Source: Lachnospiraceae bacterium
GTDB lineage: Bacteria > Bacillota > Clostridia > Lachnospirales > Lachnospiraceae
Length of the DNA: 34,512 nucleotides
Direction: 5' to 3'
Assembly (NCBI GenBank): GCA_022799355.1
Contig: JAAWOG010000040.1
Span: forward strand, 1 to 34,512
The translations under genes were made by a program, and so were the position numbers. Below the pieces are notes generated by a model, which saw nothing but the letters and a program-made list of their open reading frames with translations, was not told the origin of the DNA and did no database searches. Of this stretch, positions 23,924-31,842 are shown piece after piece; the stretch's first letter is position 1; the number at the start of each line of letters is the position of its first letter.

Positions 23924-24484
23924 TCAGCCATAGCATAGAAGTCCCGCAATGCCGCTGATCAGCATGATCAGGATCGGGGGGAGTTTCCATTTCCGTGATA
24001 AAAACAGCATGGCAATCAACAGAAACAGCGCGGTCCGGTTAAAAGACAACCAATCCGCTTCGGGCTGATTGGTTCCGTATAATGCCAGAAGGATGATGGT
24101 GAACGCGGCTGAAATAATCATGCCCGTTGAGGCGGATTTCAGTCCGTTCAGTACTTCCAGCACATAGACGGAGTTTTTGTGTGTCTGAAAAAAACGATAT
24201 AACAGCAGGGAAATAACGGTCCCGCACAGTACACAGCCGATGGTCGCCGAGAGGGCGCCCTTCACGCCGCCGATCTGAAGCCCCACAAATGTGGAGGTAT
24301 TGACGGCAAGGGGGCCCGGCGTCATTTGGGAAATGGTAAGGATATCGGTAAACATTTTTTCGCTGATCCAACCGTTTTTTTCCACGACCTGTTCCCGGAT
24401 TAAAGGAATGACCGCATAGCCGCCGCCGATACTCATCAGGCCTATTCTGAAAAATGTGAGAAATAAGTTCCATGCAGCATTCAT
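23924..24484 (-). CDS. Chromate transporter-family subunit (second of a split pair)
   Basis: The 186-residue membrane protein is a single CHR domain with about six spans. It has the family start LFLTFFRIGLMSIGGGYAVI, then QMTPGPLAVNTSTFVGLQIGG. Such short CHR proteins work as pairs with opposite membrane topology (family knowledge). The start ATG 24,484 overlaps the previous stop as ATGA, giving translational coupling with its partner. GGGGGAAAC precedes it. Short-chain CHR pairs can export chromate, but in gut anaerobes the natural substrate is unproven. It is convergent with the FliD-like gene, with only 18 bases between. Confidence 0.88.
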   Translation of the reverse strand: MNAAWNLFLTFFRIGLMSIGGGYAVIPLIREQVVEKNGWISEKMFTDILTISQMTPGPLAVNTSTFVGLQIGGVKGALSATIGCVLCGTVISLLLYRFFQTHKNSVYVLEVLNGLKSASTGMIISAAFTIILLALYGTNQPEADWLSFNRTALFLLIAMLFLSRKWKLPPILIMLISGIAGLLCYG

Positions 24485-25044
24485 GATCGTTTCCCCCTGT
24501 GATAAAATACCTGTATGATACATAAAAAGCAGCAGAAAAGGAGTATCAGAGCCACATTTACGCCAAAGATAAAATTTGCTGCAAAGGATAAGGGTATCAT
24601 GGCGGATAAAAGAAAAGACTTTTTCTTTACAATCAAAAAACACATATCTGTGATCAGATCGACCATTAAAGCGGCAACACCGGCTTCCATGCCTTTTAAA
24701 ATCGCCGCAATTACCGTATTGGAAATAAACATGTTATAACATGCCGAAAGAAACGTCAGGATAACGAGCGGCGGAATTACGGCGGCAAAGCAGCCGATTA
24801 AGGCGCCTGCGATGCCGGCTGTTCTATATCCCGCTAAAGCGGAGAGGTTGATGGCGATTGCGCCGGGCGTCGATTGCGCTATGGAAGCCATATTGATCAG
24901 CTCCTCTTCGCTGAAGCAGCGTTTTTTTACAACAAAAAAGCGGCGGACCATCGGAACGATGACATAGCCTCCGCCAAAGGTAAAAGCGCTTATAAACAAA
25001 TTGACAGCAAAAAGCCAAAGATATATTTTTATACGCGGTCTCAA
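24481..25044 (-). CDS. Chromate transporter-family subunit (first of a split pair)
   Basis: This is a 187-residue single CHR-domain membrane protein with LFAVNLFISAFTFGGGYVIV and IAQSTPGAIAINLSALAGY, the two family hallmarks. It is homologous to the following gene, and together they make the equivalent of one two-domain ChrA. The start is TTG 25,044, seven bases after AGGAGGGG on the minus strand; no better ATG is near. A LysR-type gene is transcribed divergently from 25,250, the usual layout when the regulator controls the transporter. The intervening 205 bases contain degenerate tandem repeats. Confidence 0.87.
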   Translation of the reverse strand: MRPRIKIYLWLFAVNLFISAFTFGGGYVIVPMVRRFFVVKKRCFSEEELINMASIAQSTPGAIAINLSALAGYRTAGIAGALIGCFAAVIPPLVILTFLSACYNMFISNTVIAAILKGMEAGVAALMVDLITDMCFLIVKKKSFLLSAMIPLSFAANFIFGVNVALILLFCCFLCIIQVFYHRGKRS

Positions 25045-25143
25045 AGTAATCCCCTCCTGCTCAGCCCATTATATCTCTTGTTTTACTATCTGTAAAATGC
25101 TATTATTTTATAGGAACCATCAATTTTATTCATGCCTAAACGG

Positions 25144-25241
25144 AAGGATCTTAAGGGAAGATTCATAAAGACAGGATCATAAAGGAAAATTTATAACGGC
25201 AGGATCATACTGGCGGGATGATAGAGGAAGGATCATAAAGG
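25144..25241. repeat. Degenerate 14-bp tandem repeat in the LysR/transporter intergenic region
   Basis: Around seven imperfect copies of a unit like AAGGATCATAAAGG run from 25,144 to the ribosome binding site of the LysR gene. The clearest copies are AGGATCATAAAGG at 25,172-25,184 and 25,229-25,241, and AGGATCATACTGG at 25,201-25,213. The last copy supplies the AAAGGAG ribosome binding site. It may have spread by slippage or act as multiple regulator sites. Confidence 0.6.
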
Positions 25242-25249
25242 AGAAGAAA

Positions 25250-26137
25250 ATGGTGATACGGCATTTGGAGATTATGGAAGCGATAGCGGAGACCGGAAGC
25301 TTTACGGGGGCGGCAAAAAAACTGTATATCACCCAGTCCGCGGTTTCCCATGCGGTGTCGGAACTTGAGAAACAGGCGGGGACACCCCTGTTTGAACGCC
25401 TGCAAAGGGGCGTTGTGCTGACGCGCTGCGGCAGTTCTCTTTTGGAGGAGGCGCGGGGCATTCTGACGGCGTGCAGAAATCTGGACAGAAGAATAAACCA
25501 TCTGGAAGAAAATACGCCGATTCATATCGTATCAAGCATTACCATCGCCTCCTTCCTGCTTCCCGGGATACTTCGTGAGCTGAAAACCTCTTTTCCGCAG
25601 ATACGGCTTTCCGTTCGGGTTGCCAGTGCAAATGCGGCCATTGATATTTTGCGGCGCGGCGAGGCGGATATGGCATGTTGGGAGGGCGTTGCCCCGAAGG
25701 GGGATTTTCAGGCAATCCATTTGGGCTCCTACGGATTATGCGCCGCCTGTGCACCGGACTTTGCATGGAACAGAGAGAGTATTTCCCCAAAGGAACTGTG
25801 CGGCTGCCCGCTGCTGCTTCGGGAGCGGGGCAGCGCCATTCGGGATACATTGGACAATACGCTTTCGCTTGCCAATCTGAAAGCGGAGCCCATCTGGGAG
25901 AGCGTCAATTCCCTTGCACTGATCAAAGCCGCCGAAGCGGGACTGGGTATTACGATACTGCCGGAAAAATTACTGGAGGATTCTTTGCTCTTACATAAGC
26001 TCCGTATCCTCCGTTTAGACGGTATAAACATGGAAAATCAGATGCTGGCGCTGTTTCAGAAGGATAAATACCTTACAAAACCCTTTCAGCTTCTGATAGA
26101 CCGGCTTGAAAGCAGAGAGAAGAGGTTCGCTTTCTGA
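25250..26137 (+). CDS. LysR-family transcriptional regulator
   Basis: The 295-residue protein has the N-terminal winged helix-turn-helix typical of LysR proteins (HLEIMEAIAETGSFTGAAKK, then ITQSAVSHAVSELEKQAG and PLFER). A linker helix and a periplasmic-binding-protein-like effector domain (about 90-290) follow, with IHIVSSITIASFLLPGILRE. The start ATG 25,250 follows AAAGGAG. It is divergent from the CHR transporter pair, which it probably regulates in response to a small ligand. The effector is not identifiable. A large palindromic element follows the stop after five bases. Confidence 0.93.
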   Translation: MVIRHLEIMEAIAETGSFTGAAKKLYITQSAVSHAVSELEKQAGTPLFERLQRGVVLTRCGSSLLEEARGILTACRNLDRRINHLEENTPIHIVSSITIASFLLPGILRELKTSFPQIRLSVRVASANAAIDILRRGEADMACWEGVAPKGDFQAIHLGSYGLCAACAPDFAWNRESISPKELCGCPLLLRERGSAIRDTLDNTLSLANLKAEPIWESVNSLALIKAAEAGLGITILPEKLLEDSLLLHKLRILRLDGINMENQMLALFQKDKYLTKPFQLLIDRLESREKRFAF

Positions 26138-26142
26138 GAGGA

Positions 26143-26353
26143 AATGTCATTTAGTTAACATTGCCGGACGCCGGGAGGGACATAAAATACTCCGTCGCCA
26201 CGCTTCCGCTCGGTAAAAAGCGTAGCGGACACTAAGCGCATGAGAAATTTTCTATGAAAATTCCCCATTTGCTAAGTGCCGACGCTTTTTAACGGGCTCC
26301 TTGAGCATTTTATGTCCCTCCCGGCCAGATAAATGGCTTAACTAAATGACATT
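26143..26353. repeat. 211-bp nested palindromic element (MITE-like)
   Basis: Terminal arms AATGTCATTTAGTTAA (26,143-26,158) and TTAACTAAATGACATT (26,338-26,353) are perfect 16-bp inverted repeats. Inside, GCCGGGAGGGACATAAAAT (26,170-26,188) pairs perfectly over 19 bp with 26,307-26,325. A third, imperfect stem joins AAAAAGCGT to ACGCTTTTT, and AATTTTC/GAAAATT forms the tip. There is no coding frame. A related half copy lies at 18,877-18,923, so it is a repeat family. It could be a non-autonomous mobile element or a structured terminator between the convergent genes. Confidence 0.8.
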
Positions 26354-26372
26354 GTTCTAAGAGGAAAGCGTT

Positions 26373-27836
26373 TTAAAAATTAAAATACAGAAAAGCCGAA
26401 ATACCGGCAAGCGATAGAACGGACCATAACATACACACAACGGTGATAAAGGACGTTCCGGCGGTGGGCTTAAAGTCCAGTTCCCTGCTGTTTTTGAAAA
26501 ACAGTACGATGATGAAAGCGGCAAGAAGAAAGAACCACAGGTAAAACCCTCGCAGGTGCGTTGTCAGGCAGGAGAGAGGGGGAAGTTTCTCCTCCAGGTA
26601 AGCAAATTCCTCCAGGCGAAATCCGGAAAGGAGTTCTTCCCGGATCTGAAACCCCGTGAAGGCAAACAACTGTTTAAAGTAGGATCCGGCGGTGCCGATA
26701 TTGTCCGCACGGAAAATGATCCAGAGAAAATCTACGGCGAGGAATGTGGCGCCCCAGCGTACAGGTTTACATAACTTTGACCATTGCCTGTGAAATAGCC
26801 TGTTCAGGCAGTTCAGTACACCGTGCAGCGCGCCCCACAGGATAAAGGTCCAGTTGGCGCCGTGCCAGATGCCGCTGACCAGAAAGACAGCCATAATGTT
26901 TACATAAGTTCTGATTCTGCCTTTGCGGTTTCCGCCCAGCGGAAAATAAATATAGGTTCTCAGAAAACGGGTGAGAGACATATGCCATCTGTCCCAGAAG
27001 TCCGTGATGGAATCCGCTTTATAGGGAGAGTTGAAGTTCTGCGGCAGATCGATATTGAACATGGCGCTGATGCCGATTGCCATGTCGCAGTAGCCGCTGA
27101 AATCAAAGTAAAGCTGGAACATATAGCAGAGCGATACCAGAAAGGCTTCCAGCGTATTTAAGGAAGGTACAATGAGAAAGCCGTAGTCCGCCGTTTTGCC
27201 GAAGGTATCTGCGATGATCACCTTTTTAAACAGCCCCAGGGCAAATATATACATGCCCTTAGAGAAGTTTACATAATTCATTTTTCGGTTCTCCGGTTTT
27301 CTGAACTGGGGAATGGTTTCGTTGTGCAGGACGATGGGGCCGGCGATCAACTGGGGAAAGAAGGAGACAAAGAGGGCATATTCGTCAAAGGAATAATCCT
27401 TCGTCTCTCCGCGGTAAGAATCCACCAGATAGGAAAGCTGCTGGAAGGTAAAGAAGCTGATGCCCAGCGGCAGCAGGATATGTTTCAGTTCAAAAGACCG
27501 GTGAAACAGAGCATTTATATTCTCCAGGAAAAAGTCAAAATATTTGAAATAGAAAATCACCGCGATATTGGCACATATGCCGAGGAACAGAATGGCCTTT
27601 TTTACGGACGGCTTTTCTGAGAAGTATTCCATTGCTTTGGCTATCAGAAAGTTGGCGATAATGCTGTTGCAGATAATCAGCAGATAGGAGACGTTGAAAT
27701 AGCCGTAAAACCAGAGGGACATACCGATCAGAAAGATGTTGGCAGTCCTGTACCGGTTTACATAATTCAAAAGATAGTATCCTGCAAGTGCGAAGGGAAA
27801 AAACAGGAATATAAAATAGTAGGAGTTAAACAGCAT
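26373..27836 (-). CDS. MBOAT-family membrane O-acyltransferase (AlgI/DltB-like)
   Basis: The 487-residue polytopic protein has the MBOAT signature: LLPLGISFFTFQQLSYLVDS, YALFVSFFPQLIAGPI, FDFSGYCDMAIGIS, NSPYKADSITDFWDRWHMSL, and catalytic histidine in SGIWHGANW (near 321). MBOAT enzymes pass an acyl group, usually acetyl, across the membrane to an extracellular glycan or polymer. The start ATG 27,836 follows AGAGAGG. It is the second gene of an operon; the upstream SGNH-like protein is the usual partner that transfers the acyl group on the outside. The polymer target is not apparent, since no polysaccharide genes are nearby. Confidence 0.94.
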   Translation of the reverse strand: MLFNSYYFIFLFFPFALAGYYLLNYVNRYRTANIFLIGMSLWFYGYFNVSYLLIICNSIIANFLIAKAMEYFSEKPSVKKAILFLGICANIAVIFYFKYFDFFLENINALFHRSFELKHILLPLGISFFTFQQLSYLVDSYRGETKDYSFDEYALFVSFFPQLIAGPIVLHNETIPQFRKPENRKMNYVNFSKGMYIFALGLFKKVIIADTFGKTADYGFLIVPSLNTLEAFLVSLCYMFQLYFDFSGYCDMAIGISAMFNIDLPQNFNSPYKADSITDFWDRWHMSLTRFLRTYIYFPLGGNRKGRIRTYVNIMAVFLVSGIWHGANWTFILWGALHGVLNCLNRLFHRQWSKLCKPVRWGATFLAVDFLWIIFRADNIGTAGSYFKQLFAFTGFQIREELLSGFRLEEFAYLEEKLPPLSCLTTHLRGFYLWFFLLAAFIIVLFFKNSRELDFKPTAGTSFITVVCMLWSVLSLAGISAFLYFNF

Positions 27837-27882
27837 ATCAGTAGTACCTCTCTGTTATTGTGAACTTTGTTACGTATATCTG

Positions 27883-29004
27883 TTACCTGTCCTTGTTGTG
27901 CAGGGAAGCATAATCATAGGACGTATAAAAAGATCTGACCGAATCCAGATAGGTTTGAACATTTTCTTTTGTCAGCAGGTGTTCATCGTTCTTCATCTGT
28001 TCCAGAAGTCTGTCATTGATCCATTCGCCGTAATGAAGGTAATCCTTATAGTGATCCAAATTGCAGACAAGTTCAAAATCGTCGCTGAAGGAGTACAGTT
28101 TAATATTCGGATGGGCTAAAAGTTCCTCGATGGCAAGGCGCTCAGCCTCAAGGTGGCGTTCCATTTCACCGTTGTTGTTTAAAATATCATAGTAACAGAT
28201 GCTGTAAGGCGGGAAGAACAGGTAAAATGTGGTCTCAGGATGTTCATCCGCCAGAGATGTCACATTCTGGCGAAGGTTGTCCAGCATGATATCGGCATCC
28301 TCCTTCGTCAGCGGCGCGGCAGGTTTCGGGGTGCTTCTTAACCGGTAGGTGGCAAGCACATGCCAGGCGCCGAATTCATCGCCGTGGTAGGTATTCCAGT
28401 TGCTGTAGGTATCAAAATTGATGGAGGAACCGTCTCCCGTCTTTGATCTTGTGACCTGCAGGGTTTTACCGAATAAAACGGATTTGTTCAGGATGTAACT
28501 GACATCGTCAAAGGGATTATCGTTATATAAATAACCGGGGTAGGCGAAGGTTTCATCGTAAGCGTCTTTGTCCGATATGAGGATATTGTAATCCAGTCCC
28601 CAGATAATGTATCGGACTTCTTTGCCCGCATGATACGCCCGTCTTAAGTTGTCGCTGACTTCCCTGTATTTTGAGCCGGCGAAGGGGACCTTGATAAAAT
28701 GCGCCCCAAACAGCCGGTTCGCCTCGGAAACTTTAAAGTTTTCGGTCATGGATGTGCCGGTGATGATGCTGTCGTAGGTAAAATGGCGGGTGATACCGTC
28801 ATTTAAATACCGCTCATTGTTAGTGGGATATTCATCCTGGGGATAATCATATCCTTTAAGCGGCGCGTGATAGTGGAAAAAGGGATCGATATAGACGGTA
28901 ATCGACGCCGTCAGTACAAAGGCGAGTATGGTCAGCAGCATGGTGCCGAACACCCAGCGTTTATATGCCGCAGTTTCGTTTTTGGATGATGATTCGGTTG
29001 ACAT
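27883..29004 (-). CDS. Membrane-anchored SGNH-like acyltransferase partner
   Basis: The 373-residue product has a short cytosolic N-terminus, one membrane span (GTMLLTILAFVLTASITVYI) and an extracellular domain. It has the nucleophile block IITGTSMTENF (Ser85) and a C-terminal DHYKDYLHYGEWIND with the Asp/His pair expected in SGNH/AlgJ-AlgX-type O-acetyltransferases. The start ATG 29,004 has GGAGAGG close upstream; in-frame upstream ATGs lack one. It lies 46 bases ahead of the MBOAT gene, which would supply acyl groups through the membrane. The pair resembles systems that O-acetylate exopolysaccharide or wall polymers. The substrate is unknown. Confidence 0.85.
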   Translation of the reverse strand: MSTESSSKNETAAYKRWVFGTMLLTILAFVLTASITVYIDPFFHYHAPLKGYDYPQDEYPTNNERYLNDGITRHFTYDSIITGTSMTENFKVSEANRLFGAHFIKVPFAGSKYREVSDNLRRAYHAGKEVRYIIWGLDYNILISDKDAYDETFAYPGYLYNDNPFDDVSYILNKSVLFGKTLQVTRSKTGDGSSINFDTYSNWNTYHGDEFGAWHVLATYRLRSTPKPAAPLTKEDADIMLDNLRQNVTSLADEHPETTFYLFFPPYSICYYDILNNNGEMERHLEAERLAIEELLAHPNIKLYSFSDDFELVCNLDHYKDYLHYGEWINDRLLEQMKNDEHLLTKENVQTYLDSVRSFYTSYDYASLHNKDR

Positions 29005-29188
29005 AAGTACCTCTCCGGTTGATTGGTTTTCTATATGGAGCGCAGCGGGGCTGATTTCATGCTGATTGTCCATAGGTGAGCATCTATCGCTATAGTATGT
29101 GCCGGGGCCTGTGCGGCAATACATGACATCCGCTGGTCCGGCGCGGAAGAACCCGTATCATCATATCACAAAGATCAGGTTTTTTCCA

Positions 29189-29369
29189 GTAACAGTTCTA
29201 GTGTCGCTTTTTTTGTAATAGTTCAGCATAGGAGTTTGCACTTGCTGCAAACTCCGTAAAAACGTGTGATGGGAAAATAGAATCCGCCCTTTCACCGTAG
29301 GTGAACTTAAAATAGGGCGGATTCAGTAACAGTGCAGCCGAAAGGCTGAACTGTTACCTTTTTCCTTTT
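29189..29369 (+). other. Nested hairpin element (candidate structured RNA or MITE-like repeat)
   Basis: Outer arms GTAACAGTTC (29,189-29,198) and GAACTGTTAC (29,348-29,357) are perfect 10-bp inverted repeats. Within them are a 10-bp hairpin (GGAGTTTGCA/TGCAAACTCC, 29,231-29,255) and an 11-bp stem (GAATCCGCCCT/AGGGCGGATTC, 29,280-29,324) enclosing TTCACC/GGTGAA. A third stem-loop has a GAAA tetraloop (29,326-29,357) and is followed by CTTTTTCCTTTT. The last stem and the outer pairing compete for the same bases, as in an attenuator. It fills much of the 480-base gap upstream of the NYN gene. No gene is seen there. Confidence 0.6.
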
Positions 29370-29484
29370 CGCGGCGATATATAATTCTTGCATAAAAAAA
29401 TTTAACTTGCTATAATGAAACGGTAAAATACTTTGTCCTCGCGGGAATATATCGTGAAATATGAAAAAAGAAAGAGGAATCCTG

Positions 29485-30429
29485 ATGGAAGATTTGATTC
29501 AAAACAAGCTGGAGTTTGCCGTACTGATAGATTCGGATAATATCAGCTCAAAATACGCGTCTACGATTTTTGATGAACTGGAGAAATACGGTTTTGCCTC
29601 CTGCAGGAGGATCTACGGGAACTGGTCGAAAGGAAACGGCTGGTCGGAGAAGGTGCTTCTTGAGTATTCCATCACACCGATTCAGCAGTTTTCTTATACA
29701 TCCGGAAAAAATGCCACGGATATGGCGATGGTCATCGATGCCATGGATCTTCTGTATAAGGACAAGGTGGACGGATTTTGTCTGGTGACCAGCGACAGTG
29801 ATTTCACAAGGCTTGCCATGCGGCTCAGGGAGGAAAAAAAGTATGTGCTGGGCATGGGCGAGTCCAAGACGCCGGCGGCACTGACGCGGTCCTGTAATAA
29901 ATTTATCTATCTGAATCTGATCGATGATAAAAATGAAGAAAACAGTTTTGACCATAATGCGCTGGAGAACGTGACCAGCATAGAGGCGGTGAAAAAGGCG
30001 ATCGCGGCGCTGTTTACGGAGAACGGCGGAAAGGCGTTGGACCTTGGCTATGTGGGGCAGCGTATCAGTGAGAGATACACGGACTTTGACGTGCGAAATT
30101 ACGGCTACGCGAAACTCAGCGTGTTTGTGAAGGAGGAAATGCCTCAGTATCAGGTGGTCAGGGAGAAGAAGAAAACTTACCTGAAAGAACAGGAGAAGGT
30201 ATCTCAGACCAGCCTTGAGACGGAGATTAAGGAGATGATCCGTGAAAACGGCGGGACCATCGATAACCTTTCCATTATTAACGACGAGATCGGAAAGCGT
30301 CATCCGAACTTTGAACTGAAATCTTACGGCTACAGCCGGATCTCCAGTTTCCTGCGCAGAATCAGAGGACTGGAAGTCAATAATAACAGCGTGCTTCTGC
30401 AGAAGGAAGAGGAGGAGAACCGGGAGTGA
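29485..30429 (+). CDS. NYN-domain ribonuclease with two C-terminal LOTUS (OST-HTH) domains
   Basis: The 314-residue cytosolic protein starts with a NYN/LabA-type PIN-like nuclease domain (about 8-145). Acidic metal-binding residues are visible: Asp16 and Asp18 (LIDSDN), Asp79 (GKNATDMAM), and Asp104/Asp106 (TSDSDF). Two winged-helix LOTUS/OST-HTH repeats follow, near 166-234 and 243-307; each ends in a YGY(A/S)(K/R)LS-type helix (NYGYAKLSVFV and SYGYSRISSFL). LOTUS domains bind RNA, notably G-rich or structured RNA, so an RNA-targeting nuclease is likely. The start ATG 29,485 follows AAAGAGGAA; an ATG at 29,461 lacks a site. It is a single gene convergent with the reductase. Confidence 0.92.
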   Translation: MEDLIQNKLEFAVLIDSDNISSKYASTIFDELEKYGFASCRRIYGNWSKGNGWSEKVLLEYSITPIQQFSYTSGKNATDMAMVIDAMDLLYKDKVDGFCLVTSDSDFTRLAMRLREEKKYVLGMGESKTPAALTRSCNKFIYLNLIDDKNEENSFDHNALENVTSIEAVKKAIAALFTENGGKALDLGYVGQRISERYTDFDVRNYGYAKLSVFVKEEMPQYQVVREKKKTYLKEQEKVSQTSLETEIKEMIRENGGTIDNLSIINDEIGKRHPNFELKSYGYSRISSFLRRIRGLEVNNNSVLLQKEEEENRE

Positions 30430-30434
30430 TACCC

Positions 30435-30463
30435 GCCTCTTTAACCCCAGAGTTTAAAGAGGC
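30435..30463. terminator. Hairpin at the junction of two convergent genes
   Basis: GCCTCTTTAA (30,435-30,444) pairs perfectly with TTAAAGAGGC (30,454-30,463). It covers the stop of the minus-strand reductase and follows the plus-strand NYN stop by five bases. A T-run on the plus strand comes only eight bases later (30,471-30,476), so terminator function is uncertain. Confidence 0.4.
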
Positions 30464-31622
30464 CGATGGCTTTTTTGGCAAGGGAGAATCTGAGATCTTC
30501 CAGTTTGGCGGCCGCCTCCTTCAGTTCTTTTCGTATGGGGATCTGCTGGGGGCAGTGGGCTTCGCATTTGCCGCAGGAAATACAGCCGGAGGCGTTGCTG
30601 GGGGTTTTCCGGAAGATGGTGCACTGCATGTATTCTCTTCTGGCGGCACTTTTTCCTTCTGCGTAGTAGTTATTGTAGCAGCGGAAGGTTTCGGGGATAT
30701 CGATGCCCTGGGGACAGGGCATACAGTAGCCGCAGCCCGTACAGCCTACTTTCACGGTCTTCTGAATTTCTTTTTTCACCGCTTCGATCAGAGCAAAATC
30801 TTCTTCGGTAAAGTCTCCTGCCTTTGTCTCATCGGCGATCCGCAGGTTTTCCAGAACCATTTCTTCGGAGTTCATACCAGATAGGACACAGGTTACTTCC
30901 GGCTGACTGTAGAGCCAGCGAAAGGCCCATTCCGCGGCGCTGCGCTTTATCTCATGGGCTTCCATCCGTTTCTTTGCGCCCTCCGGCAGGAGGTCTACCA
31001 GTTTTCCGCCCCGCAGCCCTTCCATGATAATAACAGGGATGCCTTTTTCGGCGGCGTAGCGCAGTCCCCGCCTTCCGGCCTGAGAGTGTTCGTCCATATA
31101 GTTGTACTGAATCTGGGTAAACTCCCAGTCATAAGCGTCAATAAGGCGGCAGAACATGTCCGTATGTCCATGGTAGGAAAAGCCGATATGCCGGATTTTT
31201 CCCGTTCTTTTCTTCTCTTCAATCCATTGTTCTATCCCAAGTTTTTTCAGTTTTTCCCAGGTTTCCACATCGGTCAGCATGTGCATCAGATAATAATCGA
31301 TATAGTCCGTCTGCAGGCGCCGAAGCTGTTCCTGAAACATCTTTTCAATGCCGTCCATGGACTTGATCAGATAGTGGGGGAGCTTGGTAGCGATCTTGAT
31401 CTGTTCCCGGCAGCCGATGCGCCGGAAAATTTCACCGACGGCGATTTCGTTTCCGGGGTAGATATAGGCTGTGTCAAAGTAGTTGACGCCGCCTTTTAAG
31501 GCAAGGCGCACTTCCTGTTCCGCCTTGTCAAGGTCGATACCGCTTCCTTTTCTGGTAAAACGCATACAGCCGTAGCCTAAAAGGGAGATGTCCTCTCCGG
31601 ATCTGTTTTTTCTGTATTGCAT
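30441..31622 (-). CDS. Aldo/keto reductase with C-terminal [4Fe-4S] ferredoxin-type domain
   Basis: The 393-residue protein has an AKR barrel with the catalytic tetrad visible: Asp50 and Tyr55 (FDTAYIYPGNE), Lys80 (ATKLP) and His114 (YYLMHM). After about residue 295 come two cysteine clusters, CTGCGYCMPCPQG and CISCGKCEAHCPQQ, which should bind iron-sulfur clusters. Such fusions are common in anaerobic Clostridia and reduce carbonyl substrates with NAD(P)H or linked electron carriers. The start ATG 31,622 follows GAAAGGAAAAC, a rather distant site; an upstream ATG at 31,718 gives an unlikely 32-residue extension. The physiological substrate is unknown. Confidence 0.93.
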   Translation of the reverse strand: MQYRKNRSGEDISLLGYGCMRFTRKGSGIDLDKAEQEVRLALKGGVNYFDTAYIYPGNEIAVGEIFRRIGCREQIKIATKLPHYLIKSMDGIEKMFQEQLRRLQTDYIDYYLMHMLTDVETWEKLKKLGIEQWIEEKKRTGKIRHIGFSYHGHTDMFCRLIDAYDWEFTQIQYNYMDEHSQAGRRGLRYAAEKGIPVIIMEGLRGGKLVDLLPEGAKKRMEAHEIKRSAAEWAFRWLYSQPEVTCVLSGMNSEEMVLENLRIADETKAGDFTEEDFALIEAVKKEIQKTVKVGCTGCGYCMPCPQGIDIPETFRCYNNYYAEGKSAARREYMQCTIFRKTPSNASGCISCGKCEAHCPQQIPIRKELKEAAAKLEDLRFSLAKKAIGLFKLWG

Positions 31623-31842
31623 GAGTTTTTTGTTTTCCTTTCGCTGTTTGTTTTCATGTGGGCACATATTCCTGATATCTGATGATATTACTGTAATCTG
31701 ACGGGCGGATGCTGTCAATTTCTTTTTTGGAAAAAGGACGGGAAGGCTGCGGCGGTTTCGGAAATCTGTCGGGAAAGATTTGATGGTTCAGGAATAGTAA
31801 GAGGACCTACAGGGCAGGGTAAAGAAAAAACAGGAAAGGAAG

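Noticed and set aside
25144-25241. CRISPR-like array
   Set aside because: The 14-bp units are degenerate and directly adjacent, with no spacers, and no cas genes are near.
30954-31499. Plus-strand frame of 181 residues opposite the aldo/keto reductase
   Set aside because: Antisense to conserved reductase codons, including the tetrad region, with no ribosome binding site.
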